Below are positions 32,728 through 40,069 of a stretch of DNA of 40,248 bases, piece after piece. Below the pieces are notes generated by a model that did no database searches, was not told the origin of the DNA, and was given only the letters and a program-made list of their open reading frames with translations. Numbering within the stretch: position 1 is the first letter of the stretch; each line of letters starts with the position of its first letter. Position numbers and translations under genes: made by a program. Location of the stretch: positions 1 through 40,248 of the forward strand of contig NZ_QWKY01000028.1 in assembly GCF_003574035.1 (NCBI RefSeq), in the 5' to 3' direction. Source of the stretch: Meiothermus hypogaeus (GTDB lineage: Bacteria > Deinococcota > Deinococci > Deinococcales > Thermaceae).

Positions 32728-33030
32728 TTAGGTGTATTTTTCGCCTCGCACCACTTCCACGTTTTCCACAAAGGCAATTACCGCGTAGTTGGCAAAGTAG
32801 ACCTCCGCCAGCCGGTTGAGGATTTTTTCCGCCACAGAAGGGCTCACAATTGTTTCCAGACGAATGTTATTTCCCTCCCACTCGCTGGCCCGCACCCCCC
32901 GGCTGCCCTCGCCCCTGGCAGGTGTGATGGTGTAGCCCTTGGCCCCGAGCTTCCTGACCTCCCGAACGAGTTTCTCTTCCAGAAAGCCTTCTGCAATGAT
33001 GGTGACCAGCTTGAGCGAGACCAAAGCCAT
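32728..33030 (-). CDS. sbtB: SbtB, PII-like regulator of the bicarbonate transporter
   Basis: Protein of 100 residues with the PII fold. LVTIIAEGFLEEKLVREVRKLGAKGYT and ARGEGSRGVRASEWEG match cyanobacterial SbtB, and the C-terminal strand FANYAVIAFVENVEVVRGEKY is also typical. SbtB binds cAMP, AMP or ADP/ATP and plugs or releases SbtA. The T-loop is of the SbtB kind, without the GlnB tyrosine, and no C-terminal C-x4-C redox switch is present. The ATG overlaps the sbtA stop as TAATG, so the two proteins are coupled. Confidence 0.88.
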   Translation of the reverse strand: MALVSLKLVTIIAEGFLEEKLVREVRKLGAKGYTITPARGEGSRGVRASEWEGNNIRLETIVSPSVAEKILNRLAEVYFANYAVIAFVENVEVVRGEKYT

Positions 33031-33998
33031 TAGCTACCTCCGTGCAGCCAGCGGGAAAGCGCAAAATAGATGGGGATTCCCAGGGTCAGATTGAAGGGGA
33101 AGGTGACGCCCAGCGAGGCGGTGAGGTAGTAGCTGGGATTGGCCTGCGGCAGGGCAATGCGCACGGCGGCTGGAGCGGCAATGTACGAAGCACTGGCAGC
33201 CATGGTGCCCAGCACCATCGCGCCCCCCACCGACATGCCGGCCAGGCTGCCCAGCCACACGCCCAGGGCCCCTTGTATGAGTGGCATCACAATCCCAAAG
33301 CCAATCAAGAAAACCCCTACCGTGCGCAGATCGCGAAAGCGCTTGGCAGCTACCATACCGAGCTCGAGCAAAAACAGCACCAGCACCCCCCGGAATGGGT
33401 CCACGAACACCGGAGCAATCTGCTTGAGGCCCTCTGGCCCAGCCAAAAAGCCCATCAGCGAGCCGCCTACCAGCAGCAAAATGCTTTTGCCTGCGAAAAT
33501 CTCGCGTAAGGCCTCGCCCAGGGAGCCTTCACCCAGGTTACGCCGGGCGATTAGCAGCGCAATGACAATGGCCGGGACTTCCAGAATGGCCACCAGGGTG
33601 GGCAAAAAACCTTCTACAGGTTGCTGCGCTGCTTGCATGAATGCAGTGGCTGCAACGAAGGTTACGGCCGAGACCGAGCCGTAGTGGGCTGCGATAGCGG
33701 CGGCGTTTACTACATCAAAGCGCCCCAGCCGACGTAATGCAGTGTAGGAAAGCAGGGGCGTGAGCACACTCAGGATTAATGTGGCCAGAGCCGGCTTCCA
33801 CAGCTCGGTAAAGGGTGTGGTGGAAAGTGCAGCTCCGCCCTTAAGCCCGATGGCCAGAAGCAAATAGATCGAGAGGGTGGTGTAAAGCGCATCGGGGATT
33901 TTGAGGTCGGACTTGACCAGGGTGGCCGTGATGCCCAGGGCAAAGGCCAGCACGGCAGGGGAGAGAAGGTTGATACGGAGCAGTTCTAGCGTATCCAC
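33030..33998 (-). CDS. sbtA: SbtA-type sodium-dependent bicarbonate transporter
   Basis: Membrane protein of 322 residues, mostly hydrophobic with about ten membrane segments arranged as two related halves, as in SbtA (formerly DUF897). IGLKGGAALS, AAHYGSVSAVTF and ASASYIAAPAAVR are the family's conserved segments around the Na/bicarbonate site. I chose a GTG at 33998 because a perfect-looking TACAAT box ends 8 bases before it; the frame continues upstream into a repeat element. It is coupled to sbtB. In cyanobacteria the pair concentrates inorganic carbon; in this apparently heterotrophic thermophile it may feed carboxylases. Confidence 0.88.
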   Translation of the reverse strand: MDTLELLRINLLSPAVLAFALGITATLVKSDLKIPDALYTTLSIYLLLAIGLKGGAALSTTPFTELWKPALATLILSVLTPLLSYTALRRLGRFDVVNAAAIAAHYGSVSAVTFVAATAFMQAAQQPVEGFLPTLVAILEVPAIVIALLIARRNLGEGSLGEALREIFAGKSILLLVGGSLMGFLAGPEGLKQIAPVFVDPFRGVLVLFLLELGMVAAKRFRDLRTVGVFLIGFGIVMPLIQGALGVWLGSLAGMSVGGAMVLGTMAASASYIAAPAAVRIALPQANPSYYLTASLGVTFPFNLTLGIPIYFALSRWLHGGS

Positions 33999-34006
33999 TG
34001 TTCTGG

Positions 34007-34012
34007 ATTGTA
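34007..34012 (-). promoter_or_regulatory. -10 box for leaderless sbtA
   Basis: TACAAT on the minus strand ends 8 bases before the GTG start. The repeat element begins only 34 bases upstream of this box, so the element edge lies next to the -35 region. Confidence 0.55.
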
Positions 34013-34045
34013 CAGCCTGGGAGGGGGTTTTTCGCTTATGGGGTA

Positions 34046-34280
34046 ATACCGGATTCAAAAAGACAGTTTACAAAACCAAAAACACCAGAGGCTGTCTTTT
34101 TGAATCCTAGAGCACACCCCTCCCGAACGGTCGGCGAAGAAAGCGTCTTGCTTCCAAGGGGCGGTATCGCCCTCCGCTACGCGGATAACTTCCAAGGGGC
34201 GGTATCGCCCTCCGCTACGCGGATAACTTCGGTCGGGTTAGTTCGTCACCCTTTGGTGACGAACTAACCGAATCTGGTAT
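34046..34280. repeat. Palindromic repeat element, copy 4 (two 38-bp units, inverted)
   Basis: This 235-bp copy is inverted relative to copies 1-3. It has both end hairpins intact (16-bp GGATTCAAAAAGACAG stem; GGTTAGTTCGTCACC stem) and two tandem 38-bp units at 34155-34230. It lies between the icd 3' end and the sbtA promoter. It is 38 bp longer than copy 3 and is otherwise nearly identical to it. The 53 bases from its end to icd hold no feature. Confidence 0.93.
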
Positions 34281-34333
34281 AAGCTCCAAGGCTCGCGAGA
34301 TGTGCTGTTTGCCGGCCTCTGACCGCGTTTCGT

Positions 34334-35779
34334 CTACTGCCCTTGCCCCAGCGAATAGCCTGGCTTGCCGTCAAAGTTGTAGAGGTGTTCGGTCTTGATG
34401 AAGTCCATCCCGGCGGCGGCAATTTTGCCCAGCAGCTCCACAATGTCGTTATGGTTGGGGCTTCCGTTCTGGGCCATAAAACGCCCCCGCCAGTGGTCGG
34501 TGCGGAAGGTTTCGGGGAAGCCCCCCGGCCATACCTTCACGCCGCGGTTGGTGATGAGCGCCAGCCTGAGCTTGTCGGTGGAAAGCGGCTCCAATAGCTG
34601 GGCCAGCTCCTCGGGCTTGCTGCCGCGCCAGTTAAAAAAAACGTCAATGCCCACCAGCTCCTTTTGAGCTGGTTTTGGGTTGCGAACCATCAGGGGCACC
34701 ATGGGTTCCTTGTTGGCCTCGCCAAACTTGGCCGGACGCAGCCGCTCGGGTAGCTGGCCCAACCGCTCGATCACCGCCTGGGCAAAGGCCTCGGTACCCA
34801 CCTTTTTCTCGCTGACCCGCTCGTCGTAGATGTCGGCCGTGTGGATGCCATCTTCCAGGGTTTTGAGCCAGGCGTTCTTGATGCGGGCAGCGGCCTCGGG
34901 CTGCCCAATGTGCACCAGCATCAAGATGGCGCCCTGCAAAAGCCCGGAGGGGTTGGCAATGCCCTTGCCGGCAATATCCGGTGCGCTGCCATGAACCGCT
35001 TCGAACATGGCGCAGTCGTCGCCCACGTTGGCCGAACCGGCCAGCCCCACCGAACCGGCGACCTCGGCGGCGATGTCCGACAGGATATCGCCATAGAGGT
35101 TGGGTGCCAGAATCACATCGAAGCGCTCAGGCATCTCGGCCAGGCGGGCGGCGCCGATATCCACGATCATGTGTTCCTTGTGCAGCTCGGGGTATTCGGC
35201 CCCAATTTCATCGAACATTTTGTGAAAAAGCCCGTCGGTAATCTTCATGATGTTGTCTTTGGATATACAGGTGACCTTTCTGCGCCCGTTGCGCCGGGCG
35301 AACTCGTAGGCATAGCGCACGATGCGCTCGGTACCCGGCTTGGAAATGAGCTTGAGGGCCATGGTGACCTCTTCGGTTTGCCGATACTCAATACCGGCGT
35401 AGAGGTCTTCTTCGTTTTCGCGCACGATCACCAGATCAATGGACTTGTGCTTGGTGGTAACGAAAGGCTCGTAGCTCTGCACCGGGCGCACATTGGCATA
35501 CAGGCCCAGGGTTTTGCGCACGGTCACGTTGAGGCTCTTGTAGCCCCCGCCCTGAGGGGTGGTGATGGGGGCCTTCAGAAACACTTTGGTGCGCCGCAAG
35601 CTTTCCCAGGCGCTCTCCTCGATACCGCTGGTGTGTCCGCGGCGGTAAACGCTCTCGCCAATCTCGATGACCTCGGGCTCGAGCTGAGCCCCTCCCGCTT
35701 CCAGAATTTGCAGCACCGCCCGCATAATTTCCGGTCCGATGCCATCGCCATAAGCAACCGTGATGGGTGTTTTGCTCAT
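34334..35779 (-). CDS. icd: NADP-dependent isocitrate dehydrogenase, Thermus type
   Basis: Enzyme of 481 residues that converts isocitrate to 2-oxoglutarate and CO2 in the TCA cycle. ITVAYGDGIGPEIM is the N-terminal signature. SLNVTVRKTLGLYANVRP holds substrate residues, and NLYGDILSDIAAEVAGSVGLAGSANVG is the conserved metal/cofactor block. A C-terminal extra domain of about 140 residues (from about 345) is characteristic of Thermus thermophilus isocitrate dehydrogenase and absent from the E. coli enzyme. AAGGAG lies 8 bases before the chosen ATG; a longer start upstream is unnecessary. Its upstream gap (35780-36075, 296 bp) shows no promoter I trust. Confidence 0.93.
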   Translation of the reverse strand: MSKTPITVAYGDGIGPEIMRAVLQILEAGGAQLEPEVIEIGESVYRRGHTSGIEESAWESLRRTKVFLKAPITTPQGGGYKSLNVTVRKTLGLYANVRPVQSYEPFVTTKHKSIDLVIVRENEEDLYAGIEYRQTEEVTMALKLISKPGTERIVRYAYEFARRNGRRKVTCISKDNIMKITDGLFHKMFDEIGAEYPELHKEHMIVDIGAARLAEMPERFDVILAPNLYGDILSDIAAEVAGSVGLAGSANVGDDCAMFEAVHGSAPDIAGKGIANPSGLLQGAILMLVHIGQPEAAARIKNAWLKTLEDGIHTADIYDERVSEKKVGTEAFAQAVIERLGQLPERLRPAKFGEANKEPMVPLMVRNPKPAQKELVGIDVFFNWRGSKPEELAQLLEPLSTDKLRLALITNRGVKVWPGGFPETFRTDHWRGRFMAQNGSPNHNDIVELLGKIAAAGMDFIKTEHLYNFDGKPGYSLGQGQ

Positions 35780-36019
35780 TTTTTGTTCTCCTTGCGCTGA
35801 TGAGCGCTTGAAATTCAATCTAGGTCAACCGGGTTCAAGAAAAATCGGGTTGTGCTATGGTCAGTTTTTGCTAAACTTACATTTATCCTGGGAAATAACA
35901 GCTCTTGAATAAAACTGAAGCCTCTTTGCCGTGCATATGGCTACCTTGAAACCCGCGGCCTGCGATAGGAATCGCCTTTGCCTGGCCAGCCCAGCTAGGC
36001 TTGTGTGGGTTTTTCGGCT

Positions 36020-36040
36020 GCCCAGGATGCGCCCAGGATG
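36020..36040. repeat. 11-bp direct repeat upstream of purE
   Basis: GCCCAGGATG occurs twice, 11 bases apart (36020-36029 and 36031-36040), just upstream of the expected -35 region of purE. Helically phased direct repeats can bind activators, but this may be chance. Confidence 0.3.
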
Positions 36041-36061
36041 AACTGGGGACAGCCCCCGCGG

Positions 36062-36067
36062 TAAACT
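36062..36067 (+). promoter_or_regulatory. -10 box for purE
   Basis: TAAACT ends 2 bases before a first ATG (36070) and 8 bases before a second (36076). The usual -10 to start distance makes the second ATG the likely leaderless start. Confidence 0.45.
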
Positions 36068-36075
36068 AAATGGCC

Positions 36076-36582
36076 ATGGAACTGCCCGCACACCCTCTAG
36101 TTGGGATCATTATGGGCTCCAGGTCGGACTGGGAAACGATGCAACACGCCGCGCAAACCCTGGAGCAACTCCAGGTTCCCTACGAGGTGCGGGTGGTTTC
36201 GGCGCACCGCACCCCCGACCTGCTTTTTGAATATGCCGAGCAGGCCGAGGCGCGGGGCCTCGAGGTCATCATTGCTGGGGCCGGTGGGGCCGCGCATTTA
36301 CCGGGTATGACTGCTGCTAAAACCGGTCTTCCAGTGCTGGGGGTTCCGGTGGAATCCAAAACCCTCAAAGGGCTGGACTCCCTTTTGTCCATCGTGCAGA
36401 TGCCGGCTGGCGTGCCCGTGGGAACCCTGGCCATTGGCCGGGCGGGGGCTGTCAATGCGGCTTTACTAGCGGTGAGCATCCTGGGCAACAAGTACCCTAA
36501 GTGCAAAGCTGCTTTGGCAAACTACCGCAAGGCCCAGACCGAGGCGGTGCTGGCCAAGCCCGACCCCCGCCTCGAGAACTGA
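36076..36582 (+). CDS. purE: N5-carboxyaminoimidazole ribonucleotide mutase PurE
   Basis: Purine biosynthesis enzyme of 168 residues, class I PurE, which rearranges N5-CAIR to [18 protein letters not shown] binds the phosphate, [11 protein letters not shown] carries the catalytic histidine, and [14 protein letters not shown] is the second conserved loop. The length is normal. I chose the second ATG (MELPAHPL) from the -10 spacing; the first would add two residues. purK, its usual partner, is not in the following 3.6 kb. The next gene, a c-di-GMP protein, begins 57 bases later with its own -10 box. Confidence 0.95.
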   Translation: MELPAHPLVGIIMGSRSDWETMQHAAQTLEQLQVPYEVRVVSAHRTPDLLFEYAEQAEARGLEVIIAGAGGAAHLPGMTAAKTGLPVLGVPVESKTLKGLDSLLSIVQMPAGVPVGTLAIGRAGAVNAALLAVSILGNKYPKCKAALANYRKAQTEAVLAKPDPRLEN

Positions 36583-36625
36583 GCTTTTTTTGGGCAAATG
36601 AGCCGGATTTTCCTGTCCAATGCAC

Positions 36626-36631
36626 TAAACT
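36626..36631 (+). promoter_or_regulatory. -10 box for the GGDEF-EAL gene
   Basis: TAAACT, the same hexamer as at purE, ends 7 bases before a GTG start. No ribosome site of the usual kind is present. Confidence 0.4.
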
Positions 36632-36638
36632 AAGCAGG

Positions 36639-39600
36639 GTGAGCATGGGCAGTCGGGCCTATGGCGGGGTATGGCTGGTAGCAGTGCTGCTATCCGCGGT
36701 TTTACTGGTATGGGGTGTGGTTGCCCGCTGGTGGGGCTGGGCCCTCGTGTGCGCATTGCTGCTGGGGCTCTTGGCCTGGCTGTACTGGAGGCTGGTGCTG
36801 CGCGAGGGTCGGCGTGCGCTTCAGGAGCACCAGGCCGACCGCGTGTTCGACGAAATGGAACTGCTGGTGGTTAGGCTGGATCGGCAAGGCCGCATTGTTT
36901 TTTGCAACCGGTATTTGCTCGAGCTTACCGGCTGGACGTGGCCGCAGCTTGCCGGGCAAAACTGGTTCGATTGGTTCATTCCGGCTGAAGAGGGCGTCCG
37001 GGAAATTTTTGAACGGGCCATGGAGAATGGTGACCTGGTACCCCAGTACAAGAACAACATCCTGACCCGAAACAAAGAACGCAGGCGGGTTTTGTGGAAT
37101 AACTCCTTGTTGCGCGATGAAAACGGACGGGTTATAGGAACCTTTTCTGTAGGGCAAGATGTTACTGATCTCGAGAAGGCCGAGCAAGAGCGTTTGCGCA
37201 GCGAAAAACTTCTCTGGCAGATTGCCGAGACCGTGCAGGACGTGGTACTGCTGACCGACGCCAACGCCCATATTCAATATGCAACGCCCTCGATACACCC
37301 TGTGGCTGGTTGGAAGCCAGAGGAGGTGGTGGGTCGGTCGGTTTACAGCCAGCTCGATTCAGAACAACAGCGCATCTTTGAACGGATGACCCGTGAGGCC
37401 ACACCCGAAAAGCATGTGACCCAGGTGGGTTTTTCTTATCAACACCCGGATGGCCAGCAGCGGATTTTGGAGGCTTCCATCAACTTCCTTTTTTCGCCCG
37501 AGGGCGTCTTCCAGGGGGTTGAAGTAGGGATTCGAGACGTCACCCAGCGCTACCAGGCCGAGCAGGCCGTGCGCGAGAGCGAGCAGCGCTTGCGCGAGCT
37601 GACCAACTCCATGCGCGATGTGGTCATGCTGCTGAGCGTAAAAGGCGTCATCGAATACGTCACGCCATCGGTCAAAGCAGCGCTTGGGTACGATCCCGAC
37701 GAACTGCTGGGCCGTAGCGCTTTTGAATTTTTCGATCCAGAAGATCATGGGTGGGTGCTGGAGGCGGTGCGGGCGGCCCGCGAAGGGCGGCGTCCCTTGC
37801 GTCTGGAGTACCAGCACCGCCACAGAGACGGTTCAAGAATCTGGCTCGAGACCCAGCTCGACTACATCTACGACCCGGAGGGCCAGCCTTTGCGTATGGT
37901 ACTGGGTGCTCGCCAGATTCAAGACCGCCGCGAGGCCGAGGAACAACTTCGTCAAAGCGAGCAAATGCTGCGGCAAATTACCAATGCTATGCAGGATGTG
38001 GTGGCCCTGACCGATCCGTTGGGTTATATACGCTACGTCACCCCCTCGGTCGAGCGTTTGCTGGGGTACAAACCTGGGCAGATGCTGGGCCAGTTGGCTT
38101 TCGATTTTCTGGCGCCCGAAGATGGGGCCAAAGCCATGCTGCTGGCCGAGCAGTGCCTGGCTGGGGGAGGGGGGTACCACATCGAGGCCCGCTACCGGCA
38201 CGCCGAGGGCCACTACATCTGGATTGACACCCTGGTCAACTTCATCACTGACGAAAAGGGCAATCCCATTGGTAGCGTGGTGAGTGGACGCGACGTCACC
38301 GAGCGACGACAAGCCGAAGAAGCCCTGCGGGAACGCGAGTATCGCCTGAGCCAGATTACCAACTCCATTCAGGATGTGGTCTTGCTGCTCGATCCATATG
38401 GCAGGGTGCAGTATGCGACCCCTTCTGTAACGCAGGTCCTGGGGTTTGCGCCAGAGGAGCTGGTAGGCCGCCCCGTTTCGGTGTTGGCCGATGCAGCCCA
38501 GTGGCGGGCCATTCGACAGCAGGGCCGCCAAGCCATTCAGGAGCGGCGGGCCTGCAAGATTGAGTGCAGTTGCCGACACAAGGATGGGCACCGGGTTTGG
38601 ATCGAGAGCCTGGTTAATTTTGTATGGGACGAATCGGGGGTTTTGCAGGGCGTTGTGGTGGGGATGCGGGATACCAGTGAACGCAAGCAACAACAGGCCT
38701 ATGTGGAGTACATGGCTTACCACGACGAACTCACCAAGTTGCCCAACCGCCGGGCTTTGCGGCGTGCTGCCGAAGAGCTATTGTCTAAAGCAGCTGTGCA
38801 GAAGATACCGATAAGTCTGCTTTACCTCGACCTGGACAACTTCAAAACCGTGAACGATACCCTTGGGCACGATGTGGGCGATGAGCTGCTGGTAGAGGTT
38901 TCGCAGGTTTTGAGCAAACAACTCCGCACCGACGATATGCTGGCCCGCCTGGGCGGCGACGAGTTTGCCTGCATTTTGTACAACACCGAGCCAGAGCAGG
39001 CCCAGCAAGTGGCCTTTCGCATGGCTCGAGCCATTCGGGGAGCCCTGGGCGGTGATAACTTTTCGCTCAAACTGCCCAGTCTGGGTGTAAGTGTGGGCAT
39101 CGCCAGCTTTCCCAAAGACGGCAGTAGCTTTGTGGAATTGCTCAAGGTGGCCGATATTGCCATGTACCAGGCCAAGGACTCGGGTAGCCGCGTGGTCATT
39201 TACGATGCGGCCAAAAGCCCCTACACCGATGAGCGGCTGCAATTCGAAGCGGATTTGCGCAAGGCTACCCAGGAGCAACAACTCCAGCTGCTTTATCAGC
39301 CCATTTGGCACCTCAAGGAGCGCCGCCTGGAGGGGGCTGAGGCTTTGTTGTGCTGGCCCTACCAGGGCAAGCTCTTGAGCGCTTCGGAGTTCGTGCCCCT
39401 GGCCGAAGAGGTACACCTGATCGAGCAGATGGACCTCCTGGCTCTGGGAAAAGGCCTGGAGCAGTTAAAGCGATGGCAGCAACTCAAACTGCCTTATCGC
39501 CTTTCACTCAACATCTCTACCCAGTCGCTGGTGCAGCCTGAGGTGGTACGGGAGCTGCTGCGGGCACTGACCGATGCCCAGGTAGATCCCCAGTGGCTCA

Positions 39601-40025
39601 CCCTGGAAATTACCGAGAGTGTCCTACTGCACGATCCCAACCAGGCCCGAAGGGTGCTCAGCGTATTCAAAGCCCTGGGGGTGCGGGTGGCGATTGACGA
39701 TTTTGGCAGCGGCTATGCTTCGCTGGGTTATCTGCGCCAGCTCCCTCTGGATCGCCTCAAGATAGACCGTAGCTTTATCAGCTATCTGGGCAGCAGCGTG
39801 CGGGATGAGAAACTGATTCGAGCTGCCATTGACCTGGCGCATAGCCTCGAGGCCGAGGTGGTAGCCGAGGGGGTCGAAACCCCTGAGCAGCTAGAGTGGT
39901 TGCTTGAAAACGACTGCGACCTGGTGCAGGGATACCTGATGGGTCATCCGGCCCCGATTGAACACTGGCCGCCCCCCGGTCCCATCGAGCGATGGCTCCT
40001 ACCTTCGATCAAGGCAGACGACTAG
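36639..40025 (+). CDS. Membrane-anchored 5xPAS-GGDEF-EAL cyclic-di-GMP protein
   Basis: Protein of 1128 residues. Two membrane helices (about 9-29 and 32-52) are followed by five PAS domains starting near 65, 190, 318, 444 and 570; the last four share an opening like ITNSMQDVV and are about 126 residues apart. A GGDEF cyclase domain (about 688-850) has an intact GGDEF at 772-776 and an I-site RTDD five residues before it. The EAL domain (about 870-1115) has E901-A-L and the later motifs LNIST, LEITES, AIDDFGSGYAS, LKIDRSF and VAEGVET. However, the ExLxR arginine is a cysteine (C905, EALLCW), which may weaken hydrolysis. The start could also be the ATG two codons later. Confidence 0.93.
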   Translation: MSMGSRAYGGVWLVAVLLSAVLLVWGVVARWWGWALVCALLLGLLAWLYWRLVLREGRRALQEHQADRVFDEMELLVVRLDRQGRIVFCNRYLLELTGWTWPQLAGQNWFDWFIPAEEGVREIFERAMENGDLVPQYKNNILTRNKERRRVLWNNSLLRDENGRVIGTFSVGQDVTDLEKAEQERLRSEKLLWQIAETVQDVVLLTDANAHIQYATPSIHPVAGWKPEEVVGRSVYSQLDSEQQRIFERMTREATPEKHVTQVGFSYQHPDGQQRILEASINFLFSPEGVFQGVEVGIRDVTQRYQAEQAVRESEQRLRELTNSMRDVVMLLSVKGVIEYVTPSVKAALGYDPDELLGRSAFEFFDPEDHGWVLEAVRAAREGRRPLRLEYQHRHRDGSRIWLETQLDYIYDPEGQPLRMVLGARQIQDRREAEEQLRQSEQMLRQITNAMQDVVALTDPLGYIRYVTPSVERLLGYKPGQMLGQLAFDFLAPEDGAKAMLLAEQCLAGGGGYHIEARYRHAEGHYIWIDTLVNFITDEKGNPIGSVVSGRDVTERRQAEEALREREYRLSQITNSIQDVVLLLDPYGRVQYATPSVTQVLGFAPEELVGRPVSVLADAAQWRAIRQQGRQAIQERRACKIECSCRHKDGHRVWIESLVNFVWDESGVLQGVVVGMRDTSERKQQQAYVEYMAYHDELTKLPNRRALRRAAEELLSKAAVQKIPISLLYLDLDNFKTVNDTLGHDVGDELLVEVSQVLSKQLRTDDMLARLGGDEFACILYNTEPEQAQQVAFRMARAIRGALGGDNFSLKLPSLGVSVGIASFPKDGSSFVELLKVADIAMYQAKDSGSRVVIYDAAKSPYTDERLQFEADLRKATQEQQLQLLYQPIWHLKERRLEGAEALLCWPYQGKLLSASEFVPLAEEVHLIEQMDLLALGKGLEQLKRWQQLKLPYRLSLNISTQSLVQPEVVRELLRALTDAQVDPQWLTLEITESVLLHDPNQARRVLSVFKALGVRVAIDDFGSGYASLGYLRQLPLDRLKIDRSFISYLGSSVRDEKLIRAAIDLAHSLEAEVVAEGVETPEQLEWLLENDCDLVQGYLMGHPAPIEHWPPPGPIERWLLPSIKADD

Positions 40026-40069
40026 GGACAAAGTGCTTCAATAAGCGCTGGTTGAATCAGTCAGAAATA

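Noticed and set aside
34059-34110. sbtA starting inside repeat copy 4
   Set aside because: The extra residues derive from the element and spacer; the GTG at 33998 has a -10 box 8 bases upstream and membrane-protein homology starts soon after.
35860-36075. Purine riboswitch or other leader RNA before purE
   Set aside because: A -10 box sits within 8 bases of the start, leaving no leader, and no riboswitch core sequence is visible.
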